A stretch of DNA of 11,743 nucleotides from positions 1 through 11,743 of the forward strand of contig CANPWK010000022.1 in the NCBI GenBank assembly GCA_947584105.1, in the 5' to 3' direction. Shown here in pieces: positions 6,775 to 11,743 of the stretch. How positions within the stretch are numbered: position 1 is the stretch's first letter; every line of letters begins with the position of its first letter. The notes beneath the pieces were generated by a model, which worked only from the letters and a program-made list of their open reading frames with translations, did not search any database and was not told the origin of the DNA. The stretch is from an uncultured Bacilli bacterium. GTDB lineage: Bacteria > Bacillota_I > Bacilli_A > RF39 > UBA660. The translations under genes were made by a program, and so were the position numbers.

Positions 6775-7923
6775 CTAATATTTATTTTCTTTTTGGATCA
6801 TAAAATTTATAGTTATAGTAGAAATAATAGATAAAATAAATATTAAATAAAATATATTTTTACCAATAAATTTAGCAATAATAAACAGTATAAGAAAGAT
6901 AAAAAATTCTGTAAAACATAAACTCATTTGCCCTACTGAAGACAATAAATCATTATCTTCCTTTGACTCTTTAATAATATTTTGAATTGAAGTTTGAATG
7001 GATGTTTCATAAACTTTTGAAACATTATCACTAACTGTTTTATTTATAGATATTACAAATTTATTTTTAAAAAATAGATATATTAATGTAATTGTAGTTT
7101 TAATTAATGTCACTAAATTATTTGATTTTGTGATATTTTTATCTGTATATTTTCCAATTAAAATAATTGTAGTGAATTGAAATAATAAAGACACTATAGT
7201 AATAATTGAAAAAGCTTTAAAATCCTTCAATAACAAATATAAATATAAAGGAACAAAGTGTCTTTCTATTATATGATTGGTTTTTAATGCATATATAATT
7301 TTATATTTACTTTTACTATGTAATAAATATTTGATACTAGCTTTGAAAACTTTTGATTTTTTATTTGGTTTGTAATCTATTTTTAATATTACAAAATATT
7401 GTAACAAAAAGAAAAATGTAATTATTAAAAATAAAATTGATGTATTATGGCTAATTACTCCCCAAGCTACAAAACTGCTGGCTAAAACATCTCCTAATAT
7501 TTTACTTATATTATATAAACTGTTAAATCTTCCTCTATGTTCAGTCAATACATATTTGCTAGATAATGCATCAGAAGATGGATTGGATAAACCATTTAAT
7601 CCCATTGCAATTATAAATATAATAATATTTGCCAGTAAATTTTTATTGACTAATATCAAATAAGTATATATTATATTAAATATATTAGAAAGTAATATAC
7701 ACTTTGCAATTCCTATTTTATTTGATATTGTTACAAATAATGGAGTTATAAAGCCCATAATAAGAAATCTTATACCATATATTAATAATATTAAATATAT
7801 TGGCAAACCATTTTTATACAACATAACTGTTCCAAAGATTTCACTTAGGGCATTCGCAAAATTATAAAGAAATATACTTAAATACATATATTTATATTCT
7901 TTTTTATTAAATAAATTTTTCAT
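6775..7923 (-). CDS. MFS-type transporter, substrate unknown
   Basis: A 382-aa polytopic membrane protein with about 10-12 hydrophobic segments and a basic break in the middle (about 185-215), as in the two-halves MFS fold. A motif-A-like GKYTDK (257-262) sits in the second half and a degenerate SNKIG (67-71) in the first. The EHRGRFNSLYNISKILGDVLAS segment, about 128-149, resembles the TM4-TM5 region of drug-efflux-type MFS proteins. It is near the usual 400 aa with a short C-terminus. The ATG at 7923 is preceded by AAAGGAAG at a good distance. It is monocistronic, divergent from the 309-aa gene and convergent with the membrane cluster. An inverted repeat 30 nt upstream may be an operator. 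Efflux is the likely direction; the substrate cannot be guessed. Confidence 0.82.
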   Translation of the reverse strand: MKNLFNKKEYKYMYLSIFLYNFANALSEIFGTVMLYKNGLPIYLILLIYGIRFLIMGFITPLFVTISNKIGIAKCILLSNIFNIIYTYLILVNKNLLANIIIFIIAMGLNGLSNPSSDALSSKYVLTEHRGRFNSLYNISKILGDVLASSFVAWGVISHNTSILFLIITFFFLLQYFVILKIDYKPNKKSKVFKASIKYLLHSKSKYKIIYALKTNHIIERHFVPLYLYLLLKDFKAFSIITIVSLLFQFTTIILIGKYTDKNITKSNNLVTLIKTTITLIYLFFKNKFVISINKTVSDNVSKVYETSIQTSIQNIIKESKEDNDLLSSVGQMSLCFTEFFIFLILFIIAKFIGKNIFYLIFILSIISTITINFMIQKENKY

Positions 7924-8265
7924 TTTTTCATACTTCCTTTACTAACTCTAACTTAGTAACCATGTACTAATTTAACTACTGAATATTTTTATATATAAAT
8001 CTATCATTCTTTTTCCTATAGTTAATGTTTTAATTGTACACATTAAATCACATAAATTTATTATTTTTTTCATCTAATGAATCTTCTGCTTTTATATATT
8101 CTTTAAATTTGAGAGTCATATTATAAGGCCTGAATATTCACAATTTTACAAACCAAATTTATTATATCACGTAAAATAATGAATAGTAAACAATATATCT
8201 TTATTTTAGATTTTACTATACAAAATTGAAATATCTTAGCATTGATCAAATCCTTAAAATTTATA
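7924..8265. other. intergenic region with no gene seen
   Basis: Divergent spacer between the transporter and the 309-aa gene. It holds the transporter's ribosome-binding site and the inverted repeat at 7953-7970; the rest is AT-rich with stops in all frames I followed. No RNA gene or decayed gene was recognised, and no convincing minus-strand promoter for the transporter was found. Confidence 0.5.
7953..7970. promoter_or_regulatory. candidate operator upstream of the transporter
   Basis: TTAGTA and TACTAA form perfect 6-bp arms around a 6-nt centre, 30 nt upstream of the transporter ATG. Further ACTAAC and ACTA copies flank it. MarR-family operators are often TTAG...CTAA palindromes, so this could be a MarR-type site; no regulator gene is adjacent. 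Confidence 0.35.
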
Positions 8266-8294
8266 TTGTGTAATATTTAGAGATATGTTATAAT
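8266..8294 (+). promoter_or_regulatory. promoter of the 309-aa gene
   Basis: TTGTGT (8266-8271), a 17-nt spacer, and a perfect TATAAT (8289-8294). It predicts a start near 8301 and a long leader of about 140 nt before the ATG at 8443. Confidence 0.7.
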
Positions 8295-8322
8295 TGTTGT
8301 GGAAAATAGTAGCAATTTCAAT

Positions 8323-8364
8323 AGATAATGCAATTTTTATAATTAATTTATTTATTATCTTTTT
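8323..8364 (+). promoter_or_regulatory. possible hairpin with T-tract in the leader of the 309-aa gene
   Basis: AGATAAT (8323-8329) and ATTATCT (8354-8360) can pair around a 24-nt AT-rich loop; TTTTT follows. It is placed like an attenuator, but the stem is short and the loop long. Confidence 0.2.
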
Positions 8365-8442
8365 GGCAAGCTGTTGATAGAATAATTTTTACGAAAGATG
8401 CAATATTGAAAACCAAATATTTTAGATAGGGAGAGATGATAT

Positions 8443-9372
8443 ATGAGTTGGAGTGGAGATTTTCAAATAAAGTACAAAGGTCAAAGTCCAAAGAAATTTC
8501 ATAAACTGGCAAAAATGGTAATACCAAATTCTTTATTAAGATTTAATTTTGATAGTTGTAAAATGGGTGATAGTTCTGTTGAATTAGCATGTACTAGAAA
8601 TTTAAGTTGGTATTCTGCTGATGAAGATATGAAAAAATTAATGTCATATTTTTCAGATGGTGATTCTATCTCTATGGAAATAGTTGGAGAAGGGGATTAC
8701 GAAGAAATAGAAATTTCTAAAAATAATGGACAAGTTATTTTTAAAAACTCTAATAATACGAGCGAAAGATATACAAGTTCTGATATAGGTATAACAAGAA
8801 TGCTTTATGAAGAGATGAGTCCGCACTTTTCCAGTGAACCAGAAAAAATAGATATATGTTCTATTGAAGGATATATACAATTAATAGCTAATACATTTGC
8901 TGGTGATGAACAACTAATGCCAATAGTTCAAGATTTTATATATACAGTTTTAGATAAAGATAAAATAAATTTGACTAAGCATAGATATGAAGATAAATTG
9001 TCAGATAATCAATGTGTAAAATTAGATCAAATGAGATCAAAATTTAGTTCTGTTGAATCAACATCTCAGTTTTTAAATGAATATCAAAATAAAGATATAA
9101 AATTTCAATCCGAGGCAAAGCAAGATATTAGCGATTTGCCTGATTGGGTGCAACAATATCCTACATCAATAATTATTTCTTTAGGAGGGCCAAATTTATT
9201 AAAACAAATGATTGATACTAAAGGCGAGGATAAAGCCAGAAAACTGATAGAATTATTAATTATTATGTCAGACATTAAAGAAGATGCCCTTTATAATAAC
9301 CTATCTTGTAGTTTTAAAAGAAAAACTTTATATAATCATCAAAAATCTTTATATAAGCATCGAAAATATTGA
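8443..9372 (+). CDS. uncharacterised 309-aa soluble protein
   Basis: Not assigned to a known family. There is no signal peptide or membrane helix. The N-terminal third (about 1-95) looks like a compact alpha/beta unit: helix PKKFHKLAKM, strand SSVELACTRNLSWYS, helix DEDMKKLMSYFSDG, strand ISMEIVGEGDYEEIEISKNNGQV. The VGEGDYEEIEISKNNGQV turn resembles small YubB/ferredoxin-like domains in other Firmicute proteins, a weak impression. The middle (about 135-260) is helical and acidic, and SLGGPNLLKQMIDTKGEDKA (246-265) starts the last helices. The C-terminus is basic and ends with a tandem repeat, LYNHQKS-LYKHRKY. The ATG at 8443 has AGGGAGAG about 8 nt upstream. Own promoter and terminator make it monocistronic. 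It may be accessory, judged only from lack of recognised relatives. Confidence 0.8.
   Translation: MSWSGDFQIKYKGQSPKKFHKLAKMVIPNSLLRFNFDSCKMGDSSVELACTRNLSWYSADEDMKKLMSYFSDGDSISMEIVGEGDYEEIEISKNNGQVIFKNSNNTSERYTSSDIGITRMLYEEMSPHFSSEPEKIDICSIEGYIQLIANTFAGDEQLMPIVQDFIYTVLDKDKINLTKHRYEDKLSDNQCVKLDQMRSKFSSVESTSQFLNEYQNKDIKFQSEAKQDISDLPDWVQQYPTSIIISLGGPNLLKQMIDTKGEDKARKLIELLIIMSDIKEDALYNNLSCSFKRKTLYNHQKSLYKHRKY
9326..9367 (+). repeat. 21-bp tandem duplication at the 3' end of the 309-aa gene
   Basis: Two copies of a 21-nt unit beginning CTTTATATAA (9326-9346 and 9347-9367) differ at two positions. They encode LYNHQKS and LYKHRKY, so the C-terminal tail arose by in-frame duplication. Confidence 0.8.
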
Positions 9373-9384
9373 CGCTTGTTTTTT
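9355..9384 (+). terminator. terminator overlapping the end of the 309-aa gene
   Basis: AAGCATC (9355-9361) pairs with GACGCTT (9371-9377), with one internal A-C mismatch and a 9-nt loop; GTTTTTT follows. The stop codon (9370-9372) lies at the loop edge, and the T-tract overlaps the -35 of the next gene's promoter. Confidence 0.5.
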
Positions 9385-9404
9385 GATAATTATTTTGCTA
9401 TAAT
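9376..9404 (+). promoter_or_regulatory. extended -10 promoter of the HAD phosphatase gene
   Basis: TTGTTT (9376-9381), a 17-nt spacer, and TATAAT (9399-9404) with the extended TGC just before it. About 25 nt of leader precede the start codon. Confidence 0.75.
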
Positions 9405-9435
9405 CTAAAGTAATGTTAATTAGGATGTGATAACT

Positions 9436-10236
9436 TTGAAAAAAATGATAGTAGTAGATTTAGACGACACCCTTTTAAATTCTAACAAAAAGGTTTCGAA
9501 TGAATCAAAAATATATCTAAAAAAATTAAAGGAGCAAGGAGTTATAATAGTTGTAGCAACAGGAAGAATTTATGCTGCTGCTTTAGATGCAACAGACGGT
9601 GCAGAATTTGTTAATTATATTATTTCAGATGCTGGTTCTTGTGCATATAATGTTGATAATAATGAAACTATATTTAAAAATACTATTCATCAAAAAACTG
9701 CTTTAAAAATCTTAAATTATTTTAACGATGATTATCGTTATATAGCTATTTGTGATAAAAATATAATTTATAAATATAGCAATGTGAAAGAATTTAATAA
9801 TATGATTATTTCAACTATGGATTTAAACTATATATTAAAAAATTGTAAAGAAATATCCCATATATCTATTTCATTGAAAACAAATGATATGGTTTTTGAA
9901 TTATATAATAAATTAATTAAAGAATTCGAAGAATTAGATATAATAATTATGCAAGACTCATCTTCAAATAGAAAACGAATGGACATTATGCCTAAAGGAT
10001 GTTTGAAACACAATGCAATAAAAAAATTAGCTGAATATTTGAAAATTAATAATGATGATATTATTTGTTTTGGAGATGGATTAAACGATATAGAAATGTT
10101 AGAAAAATGCGGATATGGAGTTGCTTTAAAAAATGCGCTACCAGAAGCAAAAAAAGTAGCTAAAGATATAACAAAATTCGATAATAATCATAATGGAGTT
10201 ATTAATTATTTAAAAGAAAAAGTATATGTTGATTAA
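9436..10236 (+). CDS. Cof-type HAD-IIB family hydrolase
   Basis: A cytosolic sugar-phosphate or phosphosugar phosphatase of the Cof/HAD-IIB type; the real substrate is unknown and this family is promiscuous. All four HAD motifs are present (266-aa numbering): motif I DLDDT with Asp8 and Asp10, motif II ATGR with Thr42, motif III KGCLK with Lys191, and motif IV GDGLND (213-218) with Asp214 and Asp218. The C2-type cap lies between motifs II and III (about 80-185). Length fits the family. The start is taken as TTG at 9436, 10 nt after AGGA (9422-9425). The GTG at 9427 is too close to that site and the ATG at 9445 too far. The gene has its own promoter and a clear terminator. Confidence 0.93.
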   Translation: MKKMIVVDLDDTLLNSNKKVSNESKIYLKKLKEQGVIIVVATGRIYAAALDATDGAEFVNYIISDAGSCAYNVDNNETIFKNTIHQKTALKILNYFNDDYRYIAICDKNIIYKYSNVKEFNNMIISTMDLNYILKNCKEISHISISLKTNDMVFELYNKLIKEFEELDIIIMQDSSSNRKRMDIMPKGCLKHNAIKKLAEYLKINNDDIICFGDGLNDIEMLEKCGYGVALKNALPEAKKVAKDITKFDNNHNGVINYLKEKVYVD

Positions 10237-10278
10237 AAAATTAGAGCATTACAAAATTTTATTTTCATTAATAATCTT

Positions 10279-10320
10279 AAAAAGCATTTAAATAATTTTG
10301 TTGATGCTTTTTTGTTTTTT
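10279..10320 (+). terminator. terminator of the HAD phosphatase gene
   Basis: AAAAAGCATT (10279-10288) pairs with GATGCTTTTT with one G-T wobble, followed by TTGTTTTTT. It starts 43 nt past the stop codon. Confidence 0.75.
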
Positions 10321-10340
10321 ACTTTTTACTACTGCTAATA

Positions 10341-10371
10341 ATCAAAAGAAAATCAGCACTAACGCTGATTT
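10341..10371 (-). terminator. terminator-like hairpin, minus-strand orientation
   Basis: AAATCAGC and GCTGATTT form a perfect 8-bp stem (10350-10357, 10364-10371) with a 6-nt loop. Only on the minus strand does a T-rich tail (TTTTCTTTTGAT) follow. It may end transcription of whatever once lay to the right, such as the decayed frame. Confidence 0.55.
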
Positions 10372-10510
10372 ATAATGTTATCATAAAATATTTTTCCCAA
10401 GAAAACTTTAAATTTTCTTCTTTTAGCATTTTTTAAAACTAATGCACATTTTAAACATATTTTTTATATTGTCTTTGATTATTTTAGCAAAATCATACAC
10501 CTTGTAATTA

Positions 10511-10630
10511 TTATAATATTTTCTTTTTTGCTATAACCAAATTGTTTTTATCATCTATTGCACAATATTTAATAATTTCATTTAATATTCATTCATCAAC
10601 TGTTGCTATTTTATAAATACAATTATTCAT
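10511..10630 (-). pseudogene. possible decayed small gene
   Basis: From an ATG at 10630 the minus strand reads MNNCIYKIATVDE, a TGA stop, then ILNEIIKYC and AIDDKNNLVIAKKKIL before TAA TAA. The amino-acid composition across the TGA is protein-like, and the start resembles GNAT N-terminal strands (YKIATxDE), but similarity is too short to name. Other frames downstream to 10381 keep short protein-like pieces, consistent with frameshift decay. No ribosome-binding site is seen. Chance open frame in AT-rich DNA is the alternative. Confidence 0.25.
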
Positions 10631-10706
10631 TGTTATCAATTTCTATTTAGCTAGACCATATATATACTTTTTATGCTTATTTTGTAAAAATTTACCTTAA
10701 ATTTGT

Positions 10707-10754
10707 AATCAAGAAAATCACATAAATCTTTTATTTATGCGGATTTTCCTGATT
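10707..10754 (-). terminator. long hairpin downstream of the 124-aa gene
   Basis: GAAAATC (10713-10719) with GATTTTC (10742-10748) and CATAAAT (10721-10727) with ATTTATG (10733-10739) form a 14-bp stem interrupted by a small internal loop; AATCA / TGATT extends it outward. The stem's A/T-rich base can act as a bidirectional terminator. It lies 43 nt past the stop codon at 10797. Confidence 0.6.
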
Positions 10755-10796
10755 ATTTAAAACAACAATATTTTTATTAAAAATTCCTGTAATTGC

Positions 10797-11171
10797 TTAT
10801 TTATTCCTAATTTGTCTTTGAAGTTTTTTTACAAATGCAACAGGTCTACTATAAAGAACATCGTCTATTTTATTATTTAATTCTGAGCTTGTCTCTCCAA
10901 GACTAATACCTGCTCTTACAAAAATAGAATCTTCTCCTGAACCTACCATTATTATTTCGCCTTTTTTTACTTTAGTAAATAACGAATTTTCATCCGAACC
11001 TATCATAACAGTTACTTCATCAGAATTTTTTCTTTTTTGTTTCTTCCTATGAATTGCGATTAATTTTTGTTGTTCATCAATATCCAATTGTTCAAATTCT
11101 TCATATGATATACCTAAATTATTTTCAATGCTTTTTTTAATATTATCTTTTATCTCTTGATTTAAATACAT
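10797..11171 (-). CDS. uncharacterised 124-aa protein with internal repeat
   Basis: Family not recognised. The N-terminal half (1-50) is helical and charged and ends in a very basic HRKKQKRKN (41-49). Two similar strand-turn units follow: VMIGSDENSLF (55-65) and IMVGSGEDSIF (74-84), spaced 19 residues apart, then RAGISLGETSSELNNKIDD and a basic C-terminal helix, SRPVAFVKKLQRQIRNK. No signal peptide or membrane helix. The repeat suggests a small beta-hairpin duplication. The ATG at 11171 has GGTGGTGA about 5 nt upstream, a fair ribosome-binding site. It stands alone on the minus strand with a hairpin after it. Basic patches could bind nucleic acid, but that is only a guess. Confidence 0.75.
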   Translation of the reverse strand: MYLNQEIKDNIKKSIENNLGISYEEFEQLDIDEQQKLIAIHRKKQKRKNSDEVTVMIGSDENSLFTKVKKGEIIMVGSGEDSIFVRAGISLGETSSELNNKIDDVLYSRPVAFVKKLQRQIRNK

Positions 11172-11188
11172 TTTATCACCACCAATTA

Positions 11189-11552
11189 TGCAAACATTTC
11201 AACTGTTTACAAATAAAATATAAAAAATTAACATTATTTAATATTAACTCTTTAATATTAGTTTAAAAAAAAGCCTATTTAAATTCACAATTTTTCTCAT
11301 ATAATATTGATGTTGAGAAAATTACGAGGTATTTTTCTTCATTTTTTGATAAAATAAGGTATAAATGAGGAATTTTTTATCATTTTTTACCTGAGCCACG
11401 TGTTATATAATAACGAGTATATATAGTATTATCGTTATTTAAAGTAATTCTAGGTCTGTGAACATTGGTATTTATAGTATTATGGTATTATTGTTACTAT
11501 AAATATTCTCTCATCTGCAAACATTTAACTTTTTTGCAAACAATTTGCAAAC
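11189..11552. repeat. TGCAAAC short repeats
   Basis: TGCAAACATTTcAACT-like copies at 11189-11204 and 11516-11530 match at 15 of 16 positions with one indel; two shorter TGCAAAC copies follow at 11535 and 11546 with 11-19-nt spacing. All have the same orientation. They may bind a protein or mark a recombination site. Confidence 0.45.
11469..11505. repeat. 11-bp perfect inverted repeat
   Basis: TATTTATAGTA (11469-11479) and TACTATAAATA (11495-11505) are perfect inverted copies with a 15-nt spacer. A related TATAGTATTAT also occurs nearby, around 11424-11434. No T-tract follows, so it is not an obvious terminator. Confidence 0.5.
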
Positions 11553-11635
11553 AAAATTCATTCCTTTTCATATTATTTAGTATTTTTCATATGAAGTATT
11601 AGCTCTCAAACCCTTTATTTATGAGGGATTAACGC

Positions 11636-11743
11636 CTATTTACCACAGCAATTTTTATACTTTTTACCACTTCCACAAGGTAACCAATTAAAATAACTAA
11701 GTAATTTTTTGTTTGAAAATTTGGCTTTCTTGCTCATAAATTT
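11636..11743 (-). CDS. C-terminus of a SEC-C motif protein, partial or very short
   Basis: The minus strand from the window edge ends in YFNWLPCGSGKKYKNCCGK and a TAG stop. This is the SEC-C zinc-binding motif, found at the end of SecA and of many small or nuclease-linked proteins. The usual form is CPCGSGKKYKxCC; here the first cysteine is replaced by leucine (LPCG), leaving three of four metal ligands. An ATG at 11737 would give a 33-aa protein, but the frame stays open to the edge, so the gene probably continues outside the window. No ribosome-binding site can be judged. It could be the end of an intact gene or of a decaying one. Confidence 0.65.
   Translation of the reverse strand, partial: KFMSKKAKFSNKKLLSYFNWLPCGSGKKYKNCCGK

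Larger units (their letters stand above)
10237..10796. other. 560-bp stretch without an intact gene
   Basis: It holds the HAD-gene terminator, a second short hairpin (10350-10371), a possible decayed reading frame on the minus strand (10511-10630), and a long hairpin (10707-10754) that probably ends the 124-aa gene's transcript. Otherwise AT-rich with frequent stops. No RNA gene recognised. Confidence 0.6.
11172..11635. other. 460-bp non-coding stretch with short repeats
   Basis: No open frame with a ribosome-binding site was found. It holds four TGCAAAC copies (11189, 11516, 11535, 11546), an 8-bp inverted repeat TGATAAAA / TTTTATCA (11347-11382) followed by T6, an 11-bp inverted repeat (11469-11505), and a weak CCCT...AGGG palindrome near 11611-11627. 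It could be a regulatory or attachment region, or decayed DNA. Confidence 0.5.

Noticed and set aside
7928..7963. An 11-codon frame (MVTKLELVKEV) ending 4 nt before the transporter start, possible leader peptide
   Set aside because: It has no ribosome-binding site of its own and no alternative hairpins that would support translational attenuation; it overlaps the inverted repeat and is probably chance.
8653..8880. Minus-strand open frame inside the 309-aa gene
   Set aside because: Shadow frame with no ribosome-binding site; the plus strand has promoter, RBS and terminator.
9828..10013. Minus-strand open frame inside the HAD gene
   Set aside because: Shadow of a gene with all four HAD motifs.
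10511..10630. TGA read as tryptophan (Mycoplasma code) to rescue the small frame
   Set aside because: Tryptophan codons checked in the intact genes are TGG and TGA ends several genes at sensible places, so the standard code is favoured.
11347..11388. TGATAAAA / TTTTATCA repeat followed by T6 as a terminator
   Set aside because: The loop is about 20 nt, the stem is all weak pairs but one, and no plus-strand gene lies upstream; kept only as part of the non-coding description.

Overview
The window is very AT-rich and reads as low-GC Firmicutes (Bacilli or a Tenericutes-related lineage): adjacent rplM and rpsI, Gram-positive style Shine-Dalgarno sites, TTGACA/TATAAT promoters, and small cytosolic or membrane proteins. 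Tryptophan is encoded by TGG in the genes where I checked the codon, and TGA works as a stop (for example at 101-103 and 9370-9372). The standard code is therefore more likely than a Mycoplasma-type code. I cannot name the species.

Layout. Positions 101-3428 (minus strand) hold a housekeeping block: rplM-rpsI with a strong promoter, a leader hairpin and a strong terminator, then a glycerophosphodiester phosphodiesterase-like gene, then a class I SAM-dependent methyltransferase that overlaps an RluA-family pseudouridine synthase by 8 nt. Positions 3606-4945 (minus) hold a two-gene operon: a membrane-anchored protein with two CxxC thioredoxin domains, followed by a small PH-like protein. Positions 5188-6681 (plus) hold a divergent cluster of small membrane proteins: zinc ribbon plus DUF4234, DUF2752, and an unrecognised two-TM protein. 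Positions 6775-7923 (minus) encode an MFS-type transporter, separated by about 520 bp from two plus-strand genes at 8443-10236: an orphan 309-aa protein and a Cof-type HAD phosphatase, each with its own promoter.

From 10237 to the end the window is sparse. It has terminator-like hairpins, a possible decayed reading frame, one 124-aa minus-strand gene with an internal repeat, a 460-bp non-coding stretch with short repeats, and at the right edge the C-terminus of a SEC-C-like zinc-binding protein that lacks the usual first cysteine.

The rRNA/ribosome-linked genes (L13, S9, methyltransferase, pseudouridine synthase) form a translation-related group. The 4061-6681 region is an envelope-related group of two divergent units. 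No integrase, transposase, CRISPR array, tRNA or rRNA gene was recognised. I see no clear complete novel defence or mobile system. The most interesting items are the nested palindromes over the thioredoxin promoter, the rplM leader hairpin, the uncharacterised membrane cluster, the orphan 309-aa gene and the repeat-bearing right end.
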